47,874 bases of DNA. It comes from an uncultured Acetobacteraceae bacterium. GTDB lineage: Bacteria > Pseudomonadota > Alphaproteobacteria > Acetobacterales > Acetobacteraceae. This document shows, piece by piece, positions 25,264-33,953 of this stretch (position 1 is the stretch's first letter; every line of letters begins with the position of its first letter). The translations under genes and the position numbers were made by a program. Where the stretch lies: positions 1 through 47,874 of the forward strand of contig CAIXEA010000167.1 of NCBI GenBank assembly GCA_903918315.1, read 5' to 3'. Under the pieces are notes generated by a model that had not been told where the DNA came from, ran no database searches, and saw only the letters and a program-made list of their open reading frames with translations.

Positions 25264-26773
25264 TGTATGGTCGCCAGGAGTTGCGTCCACATCGATTGGA
25301 CCGCGGCGATGATCTTGGCATTGACGCCATAGGCGTTCTGTAAAGCGACCACCGTGCCCATCTCCTGGTCCATGTTCACGCCCGTCTCGGCCGATTGCCG
25401 GGCGGTCAGGCTGGTTTGAACGCCCTGCTCGACTTTCAACTGATTGCTGATCGCGGCGCTGCTTTGGGCCTGCGATCCGACCAGGGTGCTGGCGAAATCG
25501 GATAAGGCGCCGGGCGGTCCGAACGGGGCCTGCAATGTGCCGGCCGGGCCGAGCCCCGCTGTGTTCGGCGCCGGCTGCGCGACCCCAGACTGGACCTGCG
25601 TCCCCAGGGCGTAGGTCAGAACACGGCTGATCAGATCGCTGAAGCCGGCGGGGCCACCGGGCGGATTGGGGGTGAAGGCCGAGGCGCCGGTGGCGCTGCC
25701 GGGGACCGTCGTGGTGCCGTCCCGGACCAGTGAGGTTGTGTTGATGATGGCCGGATTGACCTGGATGACCGATGCGAACCCCGTGTAGCCCGCCTGCACC
25801 GGCACGCCGCCGGCACCTGGCAGGGCCCCGGTGGGGTCGGTGAACAGGGTCAGGCCCTGCGCATCGAAGCGGCTGGCGAGGGTTTGCGCGAACTCGTCCA
25901 ACGTGGCCTGGGCGGTTGGCAGGATGGTATCGCGCAGCGCGATATTGCCCGCCATCTGGCCACCCTGGATCTGGCCCGTGACGGGTTTGCCCATCAGCGT
26001 GACCGCCGGCAGGGCGGCGCTCTGCGGACTCACCGCGGCATTGCCCACGGCGAACGGCCCGTCCGCCACCCGGGTCGGCAGCAACAGGCCGGATTGGGTG
26101 ATGACGGTCATGTCACCGGCGGGGTTTTCCAGCGTCTTCACACTGAGCAGGCCCGACAGGGTGTTCACCGCGGCATCGCGCTGGTTCTCCAGATCCGCGG
26201 TGCTTTGGCCGGCGGCCTTCTGGGTCATGATCTGGTCGCTGAGCGAGCCGATCTGACGCAAGGCCTGATTGGCGGCGGTGGCATTGGCGAGGAGGCCGGT
26301 CTGCGCGGCGGCGCGTTGGGTGGTGTAGGCGGTGCTGAGGCTGTTGATCGCCCCGGTCAGCGTGCCGGCGGCCTGGACCACCGCGCTTTGCGCGGTCTGG
26401 TTGTCGGGCTGGTTCAGAAGGGTTGAAAACGCCCCCCCATGGCGCCCAGCAGGCTGGCCAGATCCGTGCCCTGACCCGGGGTTCCCTGCACCTGATCGAT
26501 GGCTTGCAGCGCCGATTGCCGGGTGGTCAGATCCGCGACAACCGAGGCCTGTTGCAGGTTTTGGCCCCGTAGAACCGCATCGGTCACCCGTGTCGCGGGC
26601 AGGGTACGCACCCCGACACCGAGACCGGCGATCGTCTGGTCGAGCTGGTTGACCTCCTCCGCCGAATAGCCGGGCGTGCTGGCATTGGCGATGTTCTGCG
26701 ACACCACCGCCAGCCGCGCGTCGATATTGGCGATGCCGCTGCCGGCGATCGAGAGGGCGGAGCCGAGGTTCAT
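25260..26773 (-). pseudogene. flgK: Flagellar hook-associated protein FlgK, split by a one-base frameshift
   Basis: The N-terminal part (from ATG 26773, MNLGSALSIAGSGIANIDARL, 119 aa) ends at a stop at 26414. The C-terminal part continues in another frame to 25260, ending with the FlgK signature MDQEMGTVVALQNAYGVNAK. The break is at a run of seven G on the coding strand (26432-26438). Adding one G gives MGGAFSTLLNQPDNQTAQSA and joins both parts into a normal FlgK of 504 aa. The gene is therefore intact except for one base: a mutation, a slippage variant or a sequencing error. FlgK is needed to attach the filament, so a fixed frameshift should give a non-motile cell. It overlaps flgE and flgL by 4 nt each. 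Confidence 0.88.
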
Positions 26774-28092
26774 TGTTTCATGTCAATCGTGGTGGTCAGC
26801 AGCTGATTGGCCGTGGTCACCATCTTGGCATTGGCTGAATAAGCCTGTTGCGCAACGATAAGCTGGGAGAACTCGCTGGCGATATCGACGTTCGAGTTCT
26901 CCGTCGAACTGACCGCGATATTGCCGGCACCATTGGCATTCGCGACATTGGCGATCGGGGTTCCGGATGCCAGCGTGGCCGTGAACGCCTGCCCGTTTTG
27001 CCGCTGGAGCTGATCCGGCGCGTTGAACGTCGTGATCGGCACCTGTGCGATGGTGCGGCTCTGACCGTTGTTGTAATTGACGATGACGCTGCCGTCCGAC
27101 TGCGTGACCAGGCTGGAGAAACCGCCGGGCGGCATCCCGTTCTGCGTCAGCCCGGCCAGGCTGTAGGCCGAACCGGAAAACTGCGTCACCCCATTGGCCT
27201 CGCCATAGGTGCCCAGGTTCAGATTGATCGTCTGCGGGCCGGAACCGAAATCGACCGTGAAGGTCAGATCCGCTGGCGCGCCAGGCGCATAGCCGGTGGT
27301 CGTGACGCCGCCCGAAACATTGGCGATCTGGCCGATGGTTCCCGCGGGCACCGCATTGCCGCTGGTGGCGCCAAAGGTCACCTCCGCCGAACCCACTGTG
27401 GCCGTGGTGAGAGCGGCTGAGCTGACGGTGACCGTCCAATCGGCCGGCGCGTTCTGCACCCAGTCGAGCGTCATCGGGTGCACCGTGCCCAAGGCGTCAT
27501 AGACGTTGACGTCCGATGAGAGCGGTGACCCCGTGGTGGCCGTGCCAAGGGTCGGTGTCGCGGGCAGATTGGCATTGAGCTGAACCGCGGATGTCGGGAC
27601 CGGATTAAAGACCGTCTGGGTCAGCTGGATCGGTGCGAGTACGTTTTGGTTTGCCGCCCCCGTCGCCGGGTCTACCGGCCAGCCATTCAAATAGAGCCCG
27701 GCGCTGTTGACCAGATAACCCTGCTTATTGGTCGAGAAATCTCCGGCCCGGGTATAATAGGGCTGCGGCGAAAAATTCGTCACGATACCGGACCCGTTTC
27801 CGAGGGGCTCCGACACCGTGAAGAATCCCTGACCGGCGATGGCCATGTTCAGCGGCTGGCCGGTCTGGGTGATGGTGCCCTGCACGGTGTTCGCATAATC
27901 CGGCCGCGCCACCACCGCGCCCGGATCGTTCACGATGTTGGAACTGGTCGTCAGAAAATCGACGAAGCTGGTATCGACCCGCTTGAACCCCACGGTCTGC
28001 GCATTGGCGACATTGTCGCTGATATTGGCGAACGCGGTTGACTGGGCGGTCAGGCCGCTGATCGCACTGTTCAAGGCGCCGAAGATGGACAT
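26770..28092 (-). CDS. flgE: Flagellar hook protein FlgE
   Basis: A 440-residue hook subunit. The N-terminus MSIFGALNSAISGLTAQS...FANISDNVANAQTVGFKR is the flagellar rod/hook signature, and the C-terminus NVDIASEFSQLIVAQQAYSANAKM with TTIDMKQ matches the FlgE end. The central beta domains (ADLTFTVDFGSGPQTINL and others) are of usual size. It is the first gene of flgE-flgK-flgL and has a sigma-54-like promoter 36-51 nt upstream. Confidence 0.93.
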   Translation of the reverse strand: MSIFGALNSAISGLTAQSTAFANISDNVANAQTVGFKRVDTSFVDFLTTSSNIVNDPGAVVARPDYANTVQGTITQTGQPLNMAIAGQGFFTVSEPLGNGSGIVTNFSPQPYYTRAGDFSTNKQGYLVNSAGLYLNGWPVDPATGAANQNVLAPIQLTQTVFNPVPTSAVQLNANLPATPTLGTATTGSPLSSDVNVYDALGTVHPMTLDWVQNAPADWTVTVSSAALTTATVGSAEVTFGATSGNAVPAGTIGQIANVSGGVTTTGYAPGAPADLTFTVDFGSGPQTINLNLGTYGEANGVTQFSGSAYSLAGLTQNGMPPGGFSSLVTQSDGSVIVNYNNGQSRTIAQVPITTFNAPDQLQRQNGQAFTATLASGTPIANVANANGAGNIAVSSTENSNVDIASEFSQLIVAQQAYSANAKMVTTANQLLTTTIDMKQ

Positions 28093-28098
28093 GGGGGA

Positions 28099-28121
28099 CT
28101 CCCGAAGCTGGTGTTCGGGAG
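28099..28121 (-). promoter_or_regulatory. Perfect inverted repeat before flgE
   Basis: CTCCCGAA and TTCGGGAG (8 bp each) flank a 7-nt spacer. On the flgE strand the downstream arm ends in the GGGAG Shine-Dalgarno sequence 7 nt before the ATG, so pairing would hide the RBS. The predicted start site falls inside the upstream arm, so the full stem would form only in longer transcripts; alternatively it is a protein-binding site. Confidence 0.35.
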
Positions 28122-28127
28122 GAGATC

Positions 28128-28143
28128 AGCAGGAATAGTGCCA
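28128..28143 (-). promoter_or_regulatory. Sigma-54-like promoter of flgE
   Basis: The minus strand reads TGGCACTATTCCTGCT: the -24 element TGGCAC is perfect, the -12 element is CTGCT, and GG-N10-GC spacing is kept. Ten of twelve specified positions fit the consensus. It would drive the flgE-flgK-flgL unit from about 28117. Confidence 0.6.
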
Positions 28144-28314
28144 AAGCCGGAGCTGCCTGAAACGGATGCGGCCCGTCATCATATCTCGCAGTCCTGGACA
28201 GCAGAAAATGCTGATGCCGGCATGCCGGAATGCGGTGCCGGCGCGGTGATTGCAAGGCGGCAGGATGGGCCCATGCGGCAAAACCTGCCGCCCCCGGCAC
28301 ACTCTGCCGGGCAC

Positions 28315-28896
28315 TCAGACCGAGGGAACGGTCACCCCAACCATATCACCCTCCCGCACGATGGCGGCGAGTTGCGCTTCATTCCATCCTTCGGTACCGG
28401 CCGGGCGCAGTGGCAGCACCATCCAGCGGTAATCGGCCGTTGAATCGACCACTCGGATCTTCACCTCCGGGGCGATCACGGTTTTCCATTCCTCCAGCAA
28501 CCCGCGGGGATCGCGCACCGCGCGCGCGCGGTAGGCGGCGGATTTGTACCAGAACGGCGGATAGCCCAGCACGGCGCGCGGGTAGCAACTGCATAGCGTG
28601 CAGACAATGAGGTTATGGATCGCCGCCGTGTTCTCCATCACCCCCAGCGGCGGCATGCCGCGCATGGGGATATCCAGCGCCTCCGCCGCTTTGGTGCCGT
28701 CGGCCAGCATCAGCGCACAGTAATCCGGGTCGGTCCAGGCTTTGGCGACCATGCGCGCGCCCTGGCCGGGGGTGGCATTGTCCGTGCTCGCGATCTGCGC
28801 CTGGATGTCCAGCGGGGAGGCGATGCCCTTTTTCGCCAGCAGGCCTAGCACCGCCTGCAACAGGCGCTCACCATCGGTTTCGAGAATATTGCTCAT
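28315..28896 (-). CDS. Nitrile hydratase/thiocyanate hydrolase-type catalytic (alpha) subunit, cobalt type
   Basis: A 193-residue metal-binding subunit. The claw motif VCTLCSCYPR (Cys99, Cys102, Cys104) with Thr after the first Cys is the cobalt-type signature; iron types have Ser there. The two later cysteines are post-translationally oxidised in known enzymes. FWYKSAAYRARAVRDPR and VVDSTADYRWMVLPLRP are typical alpha-subunit segments. The enzyme hydrates a nitrile to an amide, or in the related thiocyanate hydrolases converts SCN to COS. The start ATG at 28896 overlaps the preceding gene (ATGA). No activator or cobalt chaperone gene lies beside it. Confidence 0.88.
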   Translation of the reverse strand: MSNILETDGERLLQAVLGLLAKKGIASPLDIQAQIASTDNATPGQGARMVAKAWTDPDYCALMLADGTKAAEALDIPMRGMPPLGVMENTAAIHNLIVCTLCSCYPRAVLGYPPFWYKSAAYRARAVRDPRGLLEEWKTVIAPEVKIRVVDSTADYRWMVLPLRPAGTEGWNEAQLAAIVREGDMVGVTVPSV

Positions 28897-29174
28897 GCCG
28901 CTTCCAGCCAATGTCCGAAGATTTCCACCAGCAACTCGTCCGTCGTGCCTTGCCCGTCGAACAGCACGTCCTTGCTGAAGGCCACGTGATACAGCGGCCG
29001 TTTGGCGGCCGGGCGCGCGAAAGCGAGGTCTTCCGGGTTCGGAAAATCGCCAAGGTGCCGCACGATCGTGCCCGGTCGGCCGCGCAGATAATGTGGGGTG
29101 CGGATATGGACGGGGCCTTTGGCTTCCGGCCAGTCGTCCTTGACGCGGATGGCGGTGCCGGGGGCGAGGATCAT
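28893..29174 (-). CDS. Split nitrile hydratase beta subunit, C-terminal half
   Basis: A 93-residue SH3-like domain equal to the C-terminal half of a normal nitrile hydratase beta subunit: APGTAIRVKDDWPEAKGPVHIR, RTPHYLRGRPGTIVRHLG and LYHVAFSKDVLF. In ordinary enzymes it is fused to the N-terminal half; here it is its own gene, overlapping both neighbours by 4 nt. The arrangement and sizes resemble the three-subunit toyocamycin nitrile hydratase and, more distantly, thiocyanate hydrolase. Confidence 0.85.
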   Translation of the reverse strand: MILAPGTAIRVKDDWPEAKGPVHIRTPHYLRGRPGTIVRHLGDFPNPEDLAFARPAAKRPLYHVAFSKDVLFDGQGTTDELLVEIFGHWLEAA

Positions 29175-29479
29175 GGTTCCTCCAACGCCGCGCGCAGCTC
29201 GGCTTCGGTGAACACACCCTTGGCCAGCAGGTTATCGGTGATGGAGCGGATCCATTTCCGGTAGTAGCTGAGGCGGAGATATTGATCCTCGGGGATCGCC
29301 TCGATCGCGCGGCGGAGTTCGTCCGTCGACATGATCTTCTTGGCGCCGAGGATCTGGCGGATGGCGTCCACGGTCTTGTCGAATTCGGTCAGGCCGTGTG
29401 GCTCGATGTCCACCGGCTCACACATGAATTTCGCGATGCCGCCCATGTCGTGATGGGCGCGGGGTTTTTCCTGGTCCAT
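29171..29479 (-). CDS. Split nitrile hydratase beta subunit, N-terminal half
   Basis: A 102-residue helical protein corresponding to the N-terminal half of a nitrile hydratase beta subunit. AHHDMGGIAKF fits the conserved HD-x-GG start, and LRLSYYRKWIRSITDNLLAKGVFTEAEL is the characteristic long helix region. It is the first gene of the three-gene unit. No good Shine-Dalgarno sequence precedes the ATG: the upstream bases read CCTCCCTCCC, so the start is slightly uncertain. Confidence 0.8.
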   Translation of the reverse strand: MDQEKPRAHHDMGGIAKFMCEPVDIEPHGLTEFDKTVDAIRQILGAKKIMSTDELRRAIEAIPEDQYLRLSYYRKWIRSITDNLLAKGVFTEAELRAALEEP

Positions 29480-29626
29480 GGGAGGGAGGTTAGCGGAGGT
29501 TGGGGGTGATGTCGAAGGGCGAAATTCAGGCGTTGCGGTGACACGGCTGCCGGGGAGTGCTCCGGTCGGGCCGACGACGACCGCATCGAGGTCGTCGGGT
29601 GCGCCGCAGCAATTTTGTCCGCCTGG

Positions 29627-29845
29627 TCAGCGGCGCCGCGTTGGGGGCGGCGGTAACTCATGGTCGGTGCCAATAATATCGATCCATGCGGCGATCTCGG
29701 TCGCATCAACGTAAAGACCGGCGCCCAGTTGCGACCGGGCCTTGGCGATCCCTATCGCTTCCCACGCGACCCGAGCCCGCTGCCCTGCCTCAGTCTCCGG
29801 GCTCAGGATTGCGTCTGTTTCAAGGTTCATCCTGTCCATGGACAT
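29627..29845 (-). CDS. Small antitoxin-like protein without a visible toxin partner
   Basis: About 72 residues: an acidic N-terminus, a helix RARVAWEAIGIAKARSQL, and the tail VDATEIAAWIDIIGTDHELP. This tail pattern (Asp-Ala-x-Glu-x-x-x-Trp-Ile-Asp...ThrAspHisGluLeuPro) recalls small ParD/CopG-like antitoxins usually followed by a RelE/ParE toxin. The 147 bases downstream on the same strand contain no recognisable toxin frame, so it may be orphaned or a decaying remnant. Starts at 29839 or 29830 are also possible. The family call rests on resemblance only. Confidence 0.4.
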   Translation of the reverse strand: MSMDRMNLETDAILSPETEAGQRARVAWEAIGIAKARSQLGAGLYVDATEIAAWIDIIGTDHELPPPPTRRR

Positions 29846-30097
29846 TGAATAGGCCTTGCGGGGTCCGGAGGCTACGCCTTTTGGAGTAAGCGGGCAGGCC
29901 ATGCTCGATCCGCTGTTGGTCTATAGACCCGCAGCATGAACGCATCGGCGGCGGCCTCGTTGTCTCCGGTGCCCGACTGAATCGCGTGGTTGGCCCGACA
30001 GCCGCCGCCTGGCTCTTGGGTTACTGCTGATGGACTGTTTTCGCCGCGCCTATCGCGTGCCGGAGAAGACCCGGTGGATTGCCCATCGGATGTCCGG
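29846..30097. other. Intergenic region with no gene called
   Basis: About 250 bases between the antitoxin-like gene and the 3' end of the molybdopterin oxidoreductase gene. A leftward frame (84 codons from 30126) exists, but its first part overlaps the oxidoreductase gene and it resembles no family. No repeat or terminator stands out. Confidence 0.3.
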
Positions 30098-32506
30098 TCA
30101 GGCCACCTTGCGGATGTTGCACACATTGGCGCGGGCAGGAGGTGTGCCGCTGATGGGGTCCAGCCCCTGGCCTCCTACCAGCAGGTTCAAATTCGAGCCC
30201 TCGGAACTGAACGGATCGTAGCCCGGCAGCCCCAGTTCGGGGCAAGCCTGCCACCAGCCGTGCTGGCCCACGACCACGCGTGGGTCCAGGCTCGTGTTGA
30301 AACGTGCCCGGGCGCGGACCTGGCCCTCGGGTGTTTCGATCGACACCCAGTCCCCGGCCGTGATGCCCCGCGGGACCGCCGCATCGGGATGCAGTTCCAC
30401 CTCCGGGTGCGGCGCGCGTCGGCGCAGGTGGGGCAGGTTACGGTGCTGCGAATCACAGAAAAGCCCGGGCTTGGCGGAGGTCAGAACCAGCGGGAAACGC
30501 GCCGCCAGAGCGGGACTTCGCGCCGGGCTCGCCGCCGGTTCCACGAAATCCGGCAAAGGCGCATAGCCGTGGCTCAGAAACAGTTCCGAATAAATCTCCG
30601 CCTTGCGGGTCGGCGTTGCGAAGCCAGCGGGCGTGCCAGTTTTATCCGGTTGTTTATATTTCTCATAAACCGTTCGCAAAGACACGCGTAGCCCGCCCGG
30701 CGCGGCGCGCAACGCATCCAGAGTCAGGCCTGACGGTCCGAGGTGATGCTGGTGCGCTGCTTCGATATCGCCATTCCAAAAATATCCGCCCAGGCCAAGC
30801 CGTACTGCCAAATCGAAGATCATATCGACGTCGGACCGCGCCTCCCCCGGTGGTTCGACCAGTTTCTGGCGCAGCTGCACCAGCGACTGCGCCGCTTCGT
30901 CCACTTCGAAGCCAATTCGCAACGCCTCCCGCTCGACGGACACGGCGGCGGGTAGCACGATGTCGGCAAGCTCCGCCGTGGGTGTCATGAATAGTTCCGA
31001 GCAAACGAAGAACTCGAGTGATTTTAGTGCCTCTCGCCCGCGCATTACGTTGCCACGACCCGCCAGGATGTTGCCGCCAAATGCCAGCAATCCGCGGACC
31101 GGATCGGGCCGCCGGTCCAGGATGCCGTCATACAGATCATTATTGGTGATCAGGCCAAAACGTCCCAGTCCCAGCGGCCGTTCCGCCTGTCCGATTCTTG
31201 GTCCCATCTGGCGGGCAGGCGGCAGGTCCTCGCCGGTTATCGGCGCGGACGGGACCGCTGGGAACAGTACATTGCCACCCCGGCGGTCGAAGCTGCCGGT
31301 CAGCGCATACAGCAGCGACATCGCCCGCGCCGTCTGCGTCGCGTTGCCGTGCTGCTCGTGCCCGGCGTAGGCGTAATAGGCCACCGGGCGTGACTCCCAG
31401 ATCATGTGCGCCGCCTGTTCGACCTGGCCCGGATCGATCCAGCAGGTCTCGGATACCGTCGCTGGCGTGTAACGGCCACAAAGGTCCGCGTACAGCGCGA
31501 ACGCGGGCCGGCAGACGACTTCGCCGCCGGGGGTGGCCACGCGATACGACCCGACCAACGCCGGGTCGGCATCCGCGCGCGCATAGCGGCCCGTGGTGGG
31601 GTCGTAGGCCACAACCGCGCCAGCGGCATTGTCCCATGCCATCAGCGCCCCCTCCGGCGCGCCGGGGTCGGCCTCGCCGGCCCGCAGGAAGCGGCCTGTG
31701 TCGGAGCGTACCAGGAGCGGTCCATTGCTCCAGTCGCGAATGAAATCGCGATCGAACCAGCCGCGCGAGATCATGATATGCGAAATGCCCAGTGCCAGGG
31801 CGCCGTCGCTGCCTGGCCGCACGCGGAGCCAAATGTCCGCTTTCGTCGCGAGGCCGGCGTGGCGGGGATCGACGACGATCAGTTTCATACCCCGCTTCAG
31901 CGCCTCGACCGTCGCGGTGGCGTGCGTCAGGCGGGTCATGCTGGGATTGTAGCCCCACAGTATCAGGCAGCCGGCGTTCGCGATGTCGGCCATCGCGCCG
32001 GCCGCGCCGAGGTGAACGCCGGCGACGCCCCAGGTATAGCGGGTCGCGAAGCCGCGCGCCCAACCGCAGGATTCCAGGTTGTTGGTTACATTCGGCGCGC
32101 CGAACGCGTGCATTAGCCGTCTGGCCCAGGGAATGGAATCAACGAGCGAGGTCGGGGAGGGCGATGAAACCAGCAGCGCCATGGCCTCGGGTCCATGCCG
32201 ATCGGCGATGCCCCGCATGGATGCCGCCGTCAGGTCCAATGCCTCTTCCCAGGTGATCCGTTGCCAGCCTGGGTCGGGATCGCCTTTCGGCCGGGTTCGT
32301 TTCATTGGGAACTGAAGCCGATCGGGATGATGGATCAGCTCCGGTAAAGCGCGGCCTTTGCCGCACAAGGCCAGACCGGTGGGATGCGAGGGATCGGGGT
32401 CCAGCGCCGTCAGGCGCCCATTCTCGATGGTCGCAATCGCGCCGCAGCGCGCGATGCACAGCGAGCAATACGTGTTGGTTTTCCGCGCCGCGTCAGTTTC
32501 AGACAT
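30098..32506 (-). CDS. Molybdopterin-dependent oxidoreductase (DMSO reductase superfamily)
   Basis: An 802-residue enzyme. The N-terminus has the [4Fe-4S] pattern YCSLCIARCG followed by LCGKG (C-x2-C-x3-C-x27-C). Molybdopterin domains follow: ITWEEALDLTAASMRGIA, ILWGYNPSMTRLTHA, LIVVDPRHAGLATKADIWLRVRPGSDGALALG, and a C-terminal domain with HPDAAVPRGITAGDWVSIETPEGQVRARA. NNLESCGWARGF places Cys at the expected metal-ligand region. No Tat signal is visible, so it is probably cytosolic. The ATG at 32506 has GGAGGA upstream. There is no iron-sulfur or membrane partner gene, so electron acceptor and substrate are unknown. Confidence 0.88.
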   Translation of the reverse strand: MSETDAARKTNTYCSLCIARCGAIATIENGRLTALDPDPSHPTGLALCGKGRALPELIHHPDRLQFPMKRTRPKGDPDPGWQRITWEEALDLTAASMRGIADRHGPEAMALLVSSPSPTSLVDSIPWARRLMHAFGAPNVTNNLESCGWARGFATRYTWGVAGVHLGAAGAMADIANAGCLILWGYNPSMTRLTHATATVEALKRGMKLIVVDPRHAGLATKADIWLRVRPGSDGALALGISHIMISRGWFDRDFIRDWSNGPLLVRSDTGRFLRAGEADPGAPEGALMAWDNAAGAVVAYDPTTGRYARADADPALVGSYRVATPGGEVVCRPAFALYADLCGRYTPATVSETCWIDPGQVEQAAHMIWESRPVAYYAYAGHEQHGNATQTARAMSLLYALTGSFDRRGGNVLFPAVPSAPITGEDLPPARQMGPRIGQAERPLGLGRFGLITNNDLYDGILDRRPDPVRGLLAFGGNILAGRGNVMRGREALKSLEFFVCSELFMTPTAELADIVLPAAVSVEREALRIGFEVDEAAQSLVQLRQKLVEPPGEARSDVDMIFDLAVRLGLGGYFWNGDIEAAHQHHLGPSGLTLDALRAAPGGLRVSLRTVYEKYKQPDKTGTPAGFATPTRKAEIYSELFLSHGYAPLPDFVEPAASPARSPALAARFPLVLTSAKPGLFCDSQHRNLPHLRRRAPHPEVELHPDAAVPRGITAGDWVSIETPEGQVRARARFNTSLDPRVVVGQHGWWQACPELGLPGYDPFSSEGSNLNLLVGGQGLDPISGTPPARANVCNIRKVA

Positions 32507-33037
32507 GACGGGTCCTCCCAATGGACGCAATGAGGTTTACGATCCGGTATTCCCCAGATTCTCAGGTGACTCAGGCACTTGATGCTCAGGATAACCACCG
32601 ATCAGCATGTTTTGGAACGCTGCGGTGTTACGATCGCGAGCTAAGCAAAGAGTGTAACTCAGAACGAGTGGGGCGAGTCAGTCAAAATGACAGGATAAGA
32701 AGTCAAGTTGCCGCCTTCAGTCCAGCCGTCAGAGAAGCCGGACAGTCTGTCAAAATCGATGGCGCGGCCCACTGGCCTGCCTCGTCGAACACGCAAGCCT
32801 CCTCTCCCGAGGGCGCGCCAAGCGGCCCCAAACGGGGTTTCCGCCAGGATGCCGGGCCGGGCCAGCACGGCCTTTATGAATACCGCACGGAATCCCATGT
32901 CATGTTTTACCGGCTGCCTCCCGCCGGGATCGACGTCGTGCGGATTCGGCCGTCACCTCTGATCCTTCCCACGCAACTTGCCCCGCTCCCCCCCAGGCCT
33001 TAATGGTGCAACGCATCACGAACGCCCGGATTGGACC
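32507..33037. other. 531-bp gap before glyQ with a probable toxin remnant
   Basis: This divergent gap must hold promoters for the oxidoreductase gene and glyQ. It is less GC-rich from 32520 to 32720 than the flanking genes. Apart from the ParE-like fragment described separately, no intact gene is supported: both long frames crossing it lack RBS and family likeness along most of their length. Confidence 0.4.
32875..32946 (+). pseudogene. Fragment resembling the C-terminus of a RelE/ParE toxin
   Basis: In the plus frame the peptide YEYRTESHVMFYRLPPAGID followed by VVRI resembles the last strands of ParE-type toxins, which read Gly-Ser-His-x-(hydrophobic)-Phe-Tyr-Arg...Ile-(x)-Val-Val-Arg-Ile-Leu-His. 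The Leu-His-x-x-Met-Asp end is missing and nothing before residue 115 of this frame resembles a toxin, so it is at most a decayed remnant. Confidence 0.35.
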
Positions 33038-33892
33038 ATGACCCATAGCTTTCAGGACCTGATCCTGCGCCTGCACTCTTTCTGGTCCCGCCAGGGCTGC
33101 GTCATCCTGCAGCCCTATGACGTGGAAATGGGCGCCGGCACCTTCCACCCCGCGACGACCCTCCGCGCCCTCGGCCCCAAGCCCTGGCGCGCTGCCTATG
33201 TCCAGCCCAGCCGCCGACCGACCGATGGGCGGTATGGGGAGAATCCCAACCGGCTGCAGCATTACTACCAGTATCAGGTCATCATGAAGCCCAGCCCGGC
33301 CGACGCGCAGGAGCTGCTGCTGGCGTCGTATCGCGAAATCGGCCTCGACCCCCTGAAGCACGACTTTCGCTTCGTCGAGGACGACTGGGAAAGCCCGACG
33401 CTGGGCGCCTGGGGCCTGGGGTGGGAGGTTTGGTGCGACGGCATGGAAGTCGGCCAGTTCACCTATTTCCAGCAAGTCGGCGGCATCCCCGTGACCTTCC
33501 CGAGCTTCGAGATGACCTATGGCCTCGAACGCCTGGCGATGTACGTCCAGGACAAGGAAAACGTCTACGACCTGGACTTCAACGGCCAGGGCGTCACCTA
33601 CGGCGACGTGTTTTTAAGGGCGGAGAAAGAATACAGCGCCCATAACTTCGAATTCGCCGACACAACCATGCTGTCGCGCCACTTCGCCGACGCCGAGAAA
33701 GAATGCTCCGCCCTGTTGGAGCGCCATCTGGCCCTTCCGGCCTACGACCAGTGCATCAAAGCCAGCCATTTGTTCAACCTGCTGGACGCCCGCGGCGTCA
33801 TCAGCGTTACCGAACGCGCCAGCTATATCGGCCGCGTCCGCGCTTTGGCGAAGGGCTGCTGTGAGGCCTGGGTGGCCGGGGATAGCGCGTGA
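33038..33892 (+). CDS. glyQ: Glycyl-tRNA synthetase alpha subunit
   Basis: GlyQ (284 aa) is the catalytic subunit of the bacterial alpha2beta2 glycyl-tRNA synthetase. Class II signatures are visible: [42 protein letters not shown] (motif 2 region) and [16 protein letters not shown] (motif 3). The ATG at 33038 gives the usual MTHSFQDLI start. In most alphaproteobacteria glyS follows closely; here a vapBC pair separates them. Confidence 0.97.
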   Translation: MTHSFQDLILRLHSFWSRQGCVILQPYDVEMGAGTFHPATTLRALGPKPWRAAYVQPSRRPTDGRYGENPNRLQHYYQYQVIMKPSPADAQELLLASYREIGLDPLKHDFRFVEDDWESPTLGAWGLGWEVWCDGMEVGQFTYFQQVGGIPVTFPSFEMTYGLERLAMYVQDKENVYDLDFNGQGVTYGDVFLRAEKEYSAHNFEFADTTMLSRHFADAEKECSALLERHLALPAYDQCIKASHLFNLLDARGVISVTERASYIGRVRALAKGCCEAWVAGDSA

Positions 33893-33953
33893 CTTTCGCT
33901 GGTATCGGCGGTAATTCTACCATCCTGACCGCGTCTTCTACCAAGGTGTGACC

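Noticed and set aside
29389-29709. Minus-strand frame as the toxin partner of the antitoxin-like gene
   Set aside because: The peptide is low-complexity and lacks any RelE/ParE strand or catalytic pattern, and its end overlaps the nitrile hydratase gene.
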